The notes under the pieces are model-generated. The model did no database searches. It had not been told where the DNA came from and saw only the letters and a program-made list of their open reading frames with translations. Source: Actinomycetota bacterium (GTDB lineage: Bacteria; Actinomycetota; Humimicrobiia; Humimicrobiales; Humimicrobiaceae). From it: DNA of 7,730 bases. The stretch spans positions 1-7,730 of the forward strand of contig JACIXO010000057.1 of NCBI GenBank assembly GCA_014360385.1, written 5' to 3'. Shown piece by piece: positions 1 through 6,900 of the stretch; the first letter of the stretch is position 1; the number at the start of each line of letters is the position of its first letter. Both the position numbers and the translations under genes were made by a program.

Positions 1-188
1 CAGTGTCTGCACTGTATAGCAAAAGAATTATGGCCTATCTCCTCGACAAGAACCCTTGACCATATATCTTGCTTTTCTTTTTTAAAAGCTTTTATTATTT
101 TTTTGCTCTTTGAGTGTTTTACCTGGCAATAAATCTCGCAAAGTCTACAACCTATGCAATACTCTTCCTGTATGTATATCTTTTTCAT
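1..188 (-). CDS. 4Fe-4S ferredoxin-like electron-transfer subunit (N-terminal part, runs off left edge)
   Basis: The reading frame opens with ATG at 188 and stays open to the window edge, giving 62 complete codons. It starts MKKIYIQEEYCIGCRLC and has C11, C14, C17 and C21 in the CxxCxxCxxxC spacing of a [4Fe-4S] cluster. A second cysteine group begins at the edge (C60, then R-H and a codon starting TG, so probably C63), which suggests a dicluster protein. Only this ATG is available: an in-frame TAA lies two codons upstream. The best Shine-Dalgarno, AGGGAGGG at 205-212, is 16 nt away, which is unusually far. It lies 177 bp after the FMN glutamate synthase gene on the same strand. From remembered anaerobe gene orders (Thermotoga and Clostridia), a small Fe-S protein of this kind sits between split glutamate synthase genes and a flavin oxidoreductase, so a role passing electrons to glutamate synthase is inferred. 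It could also be a generic HycB-like ferredoxin subunit of another enzyme. Confidence 0.85.
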   Translation of the reverse strand, partial: MKKIYIQEEYCIGCRLCEIYCQVKHSKSKKIIKAFKKEKQDIWSRVLVEEIGHNSFAIQCRH

Positions 189-365
189 CTCTTATCTTTT
201 TATACCCTCCCTTTAACTACAATACCCATGAAACATATTTTTGAAACATTAAACGTGAAACCTGCATAGAGTACTTAATACTTAAAAGTACTTAATATTT
301 AATATAAAAGACATTAATATCCGTGTTAGCTATGTCTTTGCCTATTAACCTATCTACCAAAATCT
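189..365 (-). promoter_or_regulatory. 177-bp intergenic region before the ferredoxin gene, with short inverted and direct repeats
   Basis: This spacer is much longer than the 72 bp between the two glutamate synthase genes and is very AT-rich. On the minus strand it first holds an 8-bp inverted repeat, AAAGACAT / ATGTCTTT (332-339 and 307-314, 17-nt loop). It is followed by an AT-rich stretch rather than a clean T-run, so at best it is a weak terminator or processing site. Next is an AGTACTT / AAGTACT inverted repeat (270-292), and AGTACTTAATA occurs twice on the plus strand (270-280 and 287-297). Nearest the ferredoxin gene, GTTTCA is repeated three times on the minus strand (ending at 256, 242 and 229) at 13-14 bp steps. 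No promoter could be assigned with confidence. The spacing and repeats suggest separate control of the ferredoxin gene, but no known operator was recognised. Confidence 0.35.
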
Positions 366-1982
366 CTACCAAGCCTCCCCTGCATGCTTTATCCCCAAAA
401 TCGAAAGCTCTCTTTCAGTTAAGTTTACTCCTCTTAAATGTTCCCTGTTACCTCTAAGGCTCTCAATAGCATTAATTCCTGCACCTCCAAGCATCTCTTT
501 TATCTCAAGTGACCAGGCTCTTAAAAGATTCAAAAGCCTTCTCGTACCAATTTCAGGATTAAGTCTTTTAGTAAGATAGGGATCCTGAGTTGCTATACCC
601 CAGTTGCACTTGCCGGTATAGCACTTCTGGCATAGATGGCATCCCATAGCTACCAGAGCTGCAGTTCCAATATAGACAGCGTCAGCTCCTAGTGCTATTG
701 CCTTTATTATGTCTGAACTGGATCTTATACTTCCCGCAACTATTATAGAGGCTTTATGTCTTATTCCCTCTTCTCTGAGCCTTGTATCAACAGAAGCTAA
801 GGCAAGTTCTATAGGAATTCCCACATTATCTCTTATTACCAGAGGAGCAGCACCAGTACCACCCCTAAAACCATCTATTGTTACAAAATCTGCTCCTGCT
901 CTTACTATTCCGCTTGCAATTGGAGCAACGTTGTGAACCGCAGAAATTTTAACCCCAACTGGTTTTTCCCACTCAGTTGCCTCCTTCAGGGCATAGATTA
1001 ACTGGGCTAAGTCCTCAATGGAGTAAATATCGTGATGAGGTGCAGGAGAAAGAGCATCAGTACCAATAGGAATCATCCTTGTACTTGAAATTTCACTAGA
1101 CACCTTCTCACCAGGAAGATGTCCACCTATCCCCGGTTTTGCCCCCTGACCAATCTTAATTTCTATCGCTGCAGCATTGCTAAGATAATCTTTATCTACT
1201 CCAAACCTACCAGAGGCAACCTGGACAATTGTGTTTTTAGCATACCGGTATAAATCTTTATGCAGCCCTCCTTCTCCTGTGTTATAAAATGTCCCAAACT
1301 GGCTTGCAGCAGCCGCAAGGGACTTGCAGGCATTCAAACTTATAGAGCCATAGGACATCGCCGAAAACATTATAGGGGTTGAAAGCTCCAGCTGAGGGGG
1401 TATCTTGGTCTTTAGCTCCAAACCGTGAGCCAAATTATCATAAATCTTATTATCTACCTCCCCTGCCTTAATTTCAGCATTGTTTTCTGCATAACTTGCT
1501 TTGCTAGTTATCCTGTTTCGCCATGCTGAACTTTCTATCTCAAGTTTATCAGGCTTCCTACCAATAAACGTTTTTATCTCCATAGGTTCACGCAATGGAT
1601 CTATAGAAGGATTTGTAACCTGAGCTGCATTAAATAAGATATGGTCCCAGTATATTCGATATGGTCTATCACATCCCATTCCGGTAAGTATAACCCCGCC
1701 ACTATCAGCCTGCTTATATATATTCCTTAAGTAGCTCTGAGTCCAGTTGAAGTTCTCCTTAAATTCAGGATCCTTTCGTTTTACTTTAAGGGCACCTGTA
1801 GGACACAGACTCTCACATCTATGACAACCCACACAGCTACTGTCCTCGCTATAAACTGTATCCTCCTCTTCATCATAGCTGTGAACATCATTAGCACACT
1901 GCCTTACACAAACCTGGCAGGATATACACTTATCATTATCTCTCAATATCTCAAATTCTGACTGAGTTAATCTCAAAGCCAT
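366..1982 (-). CDS. gltB: Glutamate synthase, FMN-binding core with N-terminal 2[4Fe-4S] ferredoxin domain (archaeal-type GltB)
   Basis: The 538-residue protein is a complete glutamate synthase catalytic core, which adds ammonia to 2-oxoglutarate and reduces the product to glutamate on FMN. Residues 1-68 form a bacterial ferredoxin domain with C19/C22/C25/C29 and C50/C53/C56/C60. Residues about 195-490 form the FMN barrel, with family signatures GQGAKPGIGGHLPGEKV (278-294), SPAPHHDIYSIEDLAQLIY (312-330) and DGFRGGTGAAP (370-380). C448-x5-C454-x4-C459 matches the [3Fe-4S] site of classical GltB; C451 is an additional cysteine. The class II amidotransferase and GXGXG domains of large bacterial GltB are absent. 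The amidotransferase is supplied by the gene 72 bp upstream on the same strand, so the two are probably co-transcribed and work as a complex. The ATG at 1982 is preceded by GGTGGGAG (1994-2001) and GTGAG at 7 nt. The built-in ferredoxin domain suggests electrons arrive from ferredoxin or an Fe-S partner subunit; the true donor cannot be read from the sequence. Confidence 0.95.
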   Translation of the reverse strand: MALRLTQSEFEILRDNDKCISCQVCVRQCANDVHSYDEEEDTVYSEDSSCVGCHRCESLCPTGALKVKRKDPEFKENFNWTQSYLRNIYKQADSGGVILTGMGCDRPYRIYWDHILFNAAQVTNPSIDPLREPMEIKTFIGRKPDKLEIESSAWRNRITSKASYAENNAEIKAGEVDNKIYDNLAHGLELKTKIPPQLELSTPIMFSAMSYGSISLNACKSLAAAASQFGTFYNTGEGGLHKDLYRYAKNTIVQVASGRFGVDKDYLSNAAAIEIKIGQGAKPGIGGHLPGEKVSSEISSTRMIPIGTDALSPAPHHDIYSIEDLAQLIYALKEATEWEKPVGVKISAVHNVAPIASGIVRAGADFVTIDGFRGGTGAAPLVIRDNVGIPIELALASVDTRLREEGIRHKASIIVAGSIRSSSDIIKAIALGADAVYIGTAALVAMGCHLCQKCYTGKCNWGIATQDPYLTKRLNPEIGTRRLLNLLRAWSLEIKEMLGGAGINAIESLRGNREHLRGVNLTERELSILGIKHAGEAW

Positions 1983-2054
1983 TTTTTAACTCACTCCCAC
2001 CTAGTGAATTTTGCTAAGATCCATCTTTGTCCACACTCATGGAATTGGAGATGC

Positions 2055-3404
2055 TTACCCAGTTTTACTTATCTCCATTTTGTAGCTCTTTACTTTCAAA
2101 AACCCCATTACAGGTTCGCCTCCGCGGGGATGCCACACCAAATCAGGATTTTTACAAACCCCTCTTATTGAAGCTTCTTCACTGGAAACAAACAAAAAAT
2201 CATCCTCTTTTGCAGCTACCAGAGGTCTTAGCTTAATTCTATCGTTTAATGCATACATAAAATTATTGTGTCCCACTATGATGCTAAAGGGTCCATTTAT
2301 AAGCGTACTTCCGTATACAATTCTAATCGCAGTAAGAAGCTCTTTTATATCAGAAGGCATCATTTCTATTTCCTCCCATAAAGGGGAAGCTAATATTAGG
2401 TGAATTATGTCAAGATTTATCCGCTGTCTTCTTACGAGAAGATCAAATAAGTAAGTTATAACTTCTGTGTCTGTCGAAAGCGTACACTCATACCCAAATC
2501 CTTCTACAAATCTTCTATTTGTGCCATAGGAAGAAATCTCTCCATTGTGGACCACTGACCATCCAAGAAGACCAAACGGGTGAGCCCCACCCCACCAGCC
2601 CACACTATTAGTGGGAAACCTTCCATGAGCCGTCCACAAGTAGCCTTTATATTCATCAAGTTTATAAAACTCGCCAATATCTTCAGGATACCCCACTCCC
2701 TTAAATACTCCCATATTCTTTCCACTTGAAATTATATACGCCCCCCTTACCTGGCTATTTATATTCATTACAAAATTCACTATAAAATCTTCTTCTACAT
2801 TCTTTAAAGCTTCTTTCCTTACAATCTTGCTGTCGCCTGTGACTTTACTCTCGCTTATTAACCCTTTCAACTCTTCATTTGACATCTCATCTAACATATC
2901 ATTTGACACGTTACCTGACTTCTTATTTTGACTCTTATTTTGACACTTGCATAATACACTTTCTAGTTTGCCTTCTGGACTTGCATTAGCTCTAAAGTCA
3001 TTACAAGACAAAACTTCTTCCGACCTTTTATAAGACACAGGATCTGATCTTGTCTCAGGACTTACAAAATACCTGTATATAAGTGGTGGATTCTTGACAT
3101 AAGGATTGCTCTTTGTGGGAATTTCTTCAGTGTACAAAACCTTAAAATTCTTTTTTAATATATCTTCTGTCTCCTCCCTCGAAAGGATATCATCATAAAA
3201 AACATGAAACGCCCAGTAATTTTTAAATTCAGGATAAATCCCATACGCTGCAAAACCCCCGCCAAGCCCATTAGAGCGTTCTCTCATCAAGGATATAGCC
3301 TCCATCGGTACACTTCCACTTATTAACTTTCCAGTTTCACTAAGTACCCCAAACACTGCACAACCAGAGGGAATTCTATACCCATCATAACCATTAACAT
3401 ACAT
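2055..3404 (-). CDS. Class II glutamine amidotransferase subunit of split glutamate synthase (GltB domain 1-like)
   Basis: The 449-residue protein is an Ntn-type glutaminase module that releases ammonia from glutamine for the FMN subunit encoded next. Near the N-terminus, PSGCAVFGV places the likely catalytic nucleophile at C15, so a 14-residue propeptide must be removed; no start codon lies closer to it. RERSNGLGGGFAAYG (41-55) follows. The substrate-site block is at 257-290: H260-G-R262-F (the glutamine-carboxylate arginine region), AHPFG (274-278) and VVHNGEI (284-290). STDTEV (310-315) and NGPFSIIVG (360-368) complete the family pattern. The expected core is interrupted at about residues 118-205 by a Lys/Asn/Ser/Glu-rich segment that looks like a lineage-specific insertion. 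The ATG at 3404 has an excellent AAGGAG (3413-3418) at 8 nt. It is probably the first gene of the glutamate synthase unit, since a strong terminator and promoter elements lie upstream. Purine or glucosamine amidotransferases are excluded because no synthase domain follows in the same chain. Confidence 0.92.
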   Translation of the reverse strand: MYVNGYDGYRIPSGCAVFGVLSETGKLISGSVPMEAISLMRERSNGLGGGFAAYGIYPEFKNYWAFHVFYDDILSREETEDILKKNFKVLYTEEIPTKSNPYVKNPPLIYRYFVSPETRSDPVSYKRSEEVLSCNDFRANASPEGKLESVLCKCQNKSQNKKSGNVSNDMLDEMSNEELKGLISESKVTGDSKIVRKEALKNVEEDFIVNFVMNINSQVRGAYIISSGKNMGVFKGVGYPEDIGEFYKLDEYKGYLWTAHGRFPTNSVGWWGGAHPFGLLGWSVVHNGEISSYGTNRRFVEGFGYECTLSTDTEVITYLFDLLVRRQRINLDIIHLILASPLWEEIEMMPSDIKELLTAIRIVYGSTLINGPFSIIVGHNNFMYALNDRIKLRPLVAAKEDDFLFVSSEEASIRGVCKNPDLVWHPRGGEPVMGFLKVKSYKMEISKTG

Positions 3405-3427
3405 CTCTATTACTCCTTTTTTACTTC
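3405..3427 (-). promoter_or_regulatory. Ribosome binding site of the amidotransferase gene
   Basis: On the minus strand an A-rich stretch leads into AAGGAG (3413-3418), followed by an 8-nt spacer and ATG at 3404. This is close to the ideal Firmicute Shine-Dalgarno arrangement and fixes the start codon; there is no competing in-frame start upstream with a comparable site. Confidence 0.8.
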
Positions 3428-3433
3428 TCGGAT

Positions 3434-3458
3434 GAAAAAGCTATCGTTCAAACAATAG
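3434..3458 (-). other. Small hairpin followed by five T in the leader of the amidotransferase gene
   Basis: On the minus strand CTATTGTT / GAACGATAG-type arms (3441-3458) form a stem of about 7 bp, including one G-T pair, with a tiny loop. CTTTTTC follows at once (3434-3440). The layout resembles a weak intrinsic terminator or pause site about 30 nt before the start codon. The stem has few GC pairs, so strong termination is unlikely; it may only be chance in AT-rich sequence. Confidence 0.25.
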
Positions 3459-3499
3459 ATCTGTTAGCCTCAAGTGTCCTAGCTATACAAAAGCTTTCT

Positions 3500-3527
3500 T
3501 TTATATATCTCTTTTATACTAAAACAA
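3500..3527 (-). promoter_or_regulatory. Possible weak promoter for the glutamate synthase unit
   Basis: On the minus strand TTGTTT (3522-3527) and TATAAA (3500-3505) are separated by 16 nt. It lies downstream of the terminator at 3598-3648, so it could start transcription of the amidotransferase and synthase genes independently of the upstream promoter. The -35 box matches only 4 of 6 consensus bases and the region is AT-rich, so such matches are expected by chance. A second weak option, TTGAAA with TATTAA at an 18-nt spacing, lies slightly further upstream. Confidence 0.3.
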
Positions 3528-3597
3528 TTTTTATATATTTTGATATTTTTAATAGTTTCATTTCAGAGATGATTTCAAGGACCACAAATACCCCTAT

Positions 3598-3648
3598 AAA
3601 AAACAAAGATGCCTTCTTAAAACATCACTGTTCTAAGAAGGCATCTTT
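3598..3648 (-). terminator. Strong Rho-independent terminator (minus strand)
   Basis: Bases 3605-3619 pair perfectly with 3634-3648 (15 bp). After one A-C mismatch, four more pairs (3621-3624 with 3629-3632) close a 4-nt loop at 3625-3628. Read on the minus strand the stem is followed by G and six T (3598-3603). The plus strand has no T-run after the stem, so the terminator works only leftward. It lies 333 bp beyond the stop codon of the activase gene but only about 130 nt after a strong promoter on the same strand. It may therefore end a short RNA or act as a regulated leader terminator for the glutamate synthase genes, as well as catching read-through from the activase gene. Confidence 0.85.
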
Positions 3649-3660
3649 ACCTTCACCTAT

Positions 3661-3694
3661 CTTTCTTCTTACGCTACCCCGCGTAAATAGAAAG
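3661..3694 (-). other. Hairpin in the candidate leader RNA
   Basis: Arms 3661-3674 and 3681-3694 pair as 6 bp (CTTTCT/AGAAAG), a 2x2 internal loop and 6 bp (TTACGC/GCGTAA), with a 6-nt loop read GGGGTA on the minus strand. No T-run follows, so this is not itself a terminator. It sits 12 nt before the terminator stem in the transcript, a spacing typical of paired structures in attenuators. Confidence 0.55.
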
Positions 3695-3738
3695 AAACCT
3701 CATATGAAACTAAACAACCCTAAGATCAAATAAACCCT

Positions 3739-3961
3739 ATTTATTCCTATTATATGTAAGTGCTATTTAATTTTAGTTTATAAATAATATCAGTTTAATA
3801 CCATATGTCAACTAAAACTCAAAACCTTTAGCTTAACTTTTTTAATTAAAGCCTGGCCTACTTTCCCCAAGCGCCCACTCCACTTGTTCCACTACTCGCA
3901 ATGTTATATACCCGTATGTATTCATATATATCATATATATTCGTATAACATTTATTCCTAT
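3739..3961. repeat. 12-bp direct repeat flanking about 200 bp of intergenic DNA
   Basis: ATTTATTCCTAT occurs on the plus strand at 3739-3750 and at 3950-3961. The 199 bp between the copies hold the strong promoter, a GC-rich patch and an AT-rich inverted repeat. The layout is reminiscent of target-site duplications around a small non-coding element, and both inner borders carry a TTATAyG-like sequence. No convincing terminal inverted repeats or transposase were found. In AT-rich DNA a 12-bp repeat can arise by chance. Confidence 0.35.
3784..3811 (-). promoter_or_regulatory. Strong sigma-A-type promoter
   Basis: On the minus strand a perfect TTGACA (3806-3811) is followed after 16 nt by TATTAT (3784-3789), which matches 5 of 6 bases of the -10 consensus. 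It is the best promoter match I found in the window. It is placed after the activase stop codon and before the hairpin-terminator pair, and would transcribe toward the glutamate synthase genes. Spacing of 16 rather than 17 nt is acceptable. No known operator was recognised around it. Confidence 0.6.
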
Positions 3962-3980
3962 CTTAATTTTGATTTTTACA
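3812..3980. other. Intergenic segment with GC-rich patch and AT-rich inverted repeat; no gene seen
   Basis: Between the activase stop and the promoter there is no credible gene. Bases 3850-3900 are nearly 60% GC, against an AT-rich background, with strong strand bias: the plus strand is C-rich and the minus strand G- and purine-rich. At 3902-3950 TGTTATA and TATAACA form 7-bp outer arms around an alternating AT core. A short minus-strand frame crosses this patch, but it begins inside the activase gene in another frame and is not considered real. The patch may be a remnant of an insertion or a structured RNA 3' end; neither can be shown here. Confidence 0.4.
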
Positions 3981-6900
3981 TCATTTTTGGTAGTTTTTAT
4001 GCTGCTTTGCCTGGTACATAAAAGCTTCCAATCGCGTTTCAGTAGTCCCCTGCTCCAAGCCATCAAAGGCAAGATTTAACCAGGGAATTCTGTACTCCTC
4101 TCTGATTCTCTTGGATATAGCTGTAACCATCGTCCCTGGCATGCATGTAAAGGGCAAAACATTAACAATACCATTAACACCTTTTTTAATCCAATCTACT
4201 GATTTACCGACACTAAGGGCAGCTTCCCCGAACCACTTTATGATATATGGCTCAGCATTATCCCAAATTTCATAAATGTCTGCTTCTCCCAAATCAACAA
4301 AACTTGAATTTCTAATAGGTCTTTCAAGCAAGTGATGATACCTTAATATCATCACCTTGAATAGCCTATTCGCAAGAAAAACCCTTATACCCCTTGCAAA
4401 ATTAAGGAGTAATCTTATAAGCTCACTAAAGCTTATCTCCCTGTCAAAAATACTATTTTTGCCATGATTATCGTTATTCACATAAGTCCCATTACTAAAA
4501 TTATTCTTAAGGTTGAAACTTTTCAGTATCTTATAATACAGATCTTTCTGTTTAATAGCTATGTTCAGCCTGCCAGTCGCATTTGTATGATAGACCCACT
4601 CACTAAAATCAGGAATTGTAACCTCTCCTCCCAATTCTTCGACTCTTTTTATTATCTCATTGTTACTGAAGGGATTATTCCTTATATATATTTCACCGAC
4701 AATACCTATAAGGGGTTTTGGAATACGGTTTACAGGCACATTTTCGAATTCTACCTTTGCAAGTTTGATTATCTCTGACAGGGTCTCAACTATCCTCTTA
4801 TCATTAGAATTCTCCAGAGCTGTACACACCTGTGACAAAAATTTATTGTAAATTTCTTGAGACTCTCCCTTCTTTATTTCATAAGGCCTTACATGCATTA
4901 AAAATTTATTCAAGTAATCTATTGTAAAAATTCCAGCAAGAGCCCTTAGATAGAGCTTGGCTCCCCTTGCGCCTTCCATATCATATTCTTTATAAAACTG
5001 TTCGCTTTCAGGTGCACCTGGCGCTATTATTGGAACATCATGATAGCCAAGCTCTTTTAGCAGTATTTTTTGCATTTTATTGTATTGTCCAAATCTGCAA
5101 GGCCCATAGGTTAGAGGCATCAAGAATGCACTTTTAGCAGGATTGTTGTATTTTAAGGTCTTTAAAATATCTCCTGTGGTAATTATAAAAGGATAGCATT
5201 CCTTCCCCACTGAATATTTTCTTCCAAACTCCAGAGTTTCTGAATCAGAATACATGACTTCTGAGTCAATTCCTGCTGACCTAAAGGCAGCCTGAATAGC
5301 ATATGCTCCATCCCCCATATAAGGGATAAAGATTTTTCTGCCTTCCTTTCTTGAAAATATCGGTTCTTTTAAATCTTTCCTGTCTTTTTTAAATCCATAA
5401 GAGCCACAAGATTTTTCTAGTCTTCTGACATTTTTTAGAGAATCATAAAAGGCTTCACACCTTGTAATTACACCTGCACCAGCAGTGTGCTCATCAATTT
5501 CTATTTTTAAAAATGGCCTATCAATCTCCCGTTCAAAGTATTGAATTATAAAAGAATCAGGTCCACAGCCGAAATTTGTTATATAAACAGGATACAGTCT
5601 TGAGTCTTTCTTTATTATTTCAACAGCTCTTAATATCCGGTCGCCAAACTCCCAGTACATATTGGGCCACTGGTGGAAAATATCAACTCTTTCCAGAGGA
5701 AGGTAATCCAATGGGATTGCCTGTAGTCCAATGTTGCGTAGTTTTCCAGGAATATCCATGCTGATATTTACATCACAGCTATTGTAAGGCCTGCTTATAA
5801 TTACCACTGCAATCTCATCTTCTCGCAAACTTTTGAGTGCTTCTTCACCCTTTTGCCTTATCGTTGCGTAAAAAATTTCCTGTGCTCTATACGCCTGCTT
5901 TATTGCTTTGTTTATCTGGCTTTTGCTTCTTCCAAGTTTTTTACCCAGATTTTGAAGCTGCTCATTTTTTAAATATTCCTTAAAACTAAAATTAATCAGG
6001 GGATCCAGTATTCTTGACGAGTTTATGCCTATTGAAGACTTTACAAATGAAGAAATTCCCTGGACAAGGGGACATGGATAACTTCCAGTTCTTTCACCCT
6101 CAATTTGTTTATCTGTGCATGGCATATCCCTTATACTCGGTATAAACAAATAGTCAATCCCTTTCTCAATTAGATTTTGAACATGTCCCAGAACTACCTT
6201 CATGGGGAAACAAGTTTCGGCTACAGCAAGATTAAGGCCGTCAATTATTATTTTCTTGTTTGTTTTATCAGAAAGAACGACATCAAATCCAAGCTCTCTA
6301 AAGAAAGCCTCCCAAAATGGATAAAACTCATAAGTAAGCATAGTAAATGGAATGCCAATTTTAATTTTTAACTCTTCTCCATCAGGGACAGATCTTAAGA
6401 AATCACCATTACTTAACTTGGATCCATTACCACTTAACTTGGATTCAGTATTGCTTAACTTAGACCCGGTATTACTTAACTTGGATCTCTTATATGAGCT
6501 AAGAAGTATGTCATCTCGCTCTGAAAAAAGATCCTTTATTTGTATTTTCTCTGACTTTTTCTTCTCATATTTTTCACACCTTCCACCATAGAAAAGCTGA
6601 TTTGAACCTTCAATAGTAACCCTCTTAATTTCACACATATTAGGGCAGCCCTTACACTCAAAAGAGCTCTGAGAATACTTTATATTTGCAATTTCTTCAA
6701 ATCCCCTGAACCTGGAATTTTCTGGCTTATTCTCAAGTGCCCTTATAGCTGCCCCAATTGCCCCAGTAACTTCATGGTTTTCAGGAACAATAATTTCTTT
6801 TCCAAGATAATTTTCAAAAGCAGCAACAACAGCCTTATTGAACGCTACTGCACCCTGGAAAAATATTTTATTGCCTATTTTCTTTCTTCCAACTACTCTG

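Larger units (their letters stand above)
3598..3777 (-). ncRNA. Candidate ~180-nt small RNA or cis-regulatory leader
   Basis: A sigma-A-like promoter at 3784-3811 would start an RNA near 3777 that meets a hairpin at 3661-3694 and then the terminator at 3598-3648. No convincing coding frame lies in it; a plausible GGTGAAGG followed by ATG opens a frame of only three codons (CCT TCT after ATG, then TAG). The RNA could be a free small RNA, or the 5' leader of the amidotransferase gene that begins about 195 nt beyond the terminator. The 3' arm of the first hairpin contains TAAGAAG, complementary to CTTCTTA in the 5' arm of the terminator, a possible antiterminator. I did not recognise a known riboswitch class; the T-box signature is absent. 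The 5' end is an estimate. Confidence 0.45.

Noticed and set aside
2027..2236. A plus-strand frame across the end of the amidotransferase gene
   Set aside because: Antisense shadow of a conserved gene with no supporting signals.
3598..3777. T-box or other known riboswitch
   Set aside because: The conserved T-box antiterminator sequence is absent and no aptamer core of a class I know was recognised; only a generic hairpin plus terminator is supported.
3842..4072. A 76-codon minus-strand frame overlapping the activase 3' end
   Set aside because: It starts inside the conserved C-terminus in another frame and has no ribosome binding site; only the GC-rich patch it crosses is of interest.
4464..4778. 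A 104-codon plus-strand open frame
   Set aside because: It lies entirely opposite the activase coding sequence and its translation resembles no family; best explained by AT-rich composition.
6402..6485. CRISPR array
   Set aside because: The repeated units are 21 bp, contiguous, in frame and without unique spacers, so this is a coding tandem repeat.
6352..6591. A plus-strand frame with leucine-rich LNLDPVL-like repeats
   Set aside because: The repeats are the antisense translation of the 21-bp array; the minus-strand frame continues through conserved domains on both sides, so that strand is the coding one.
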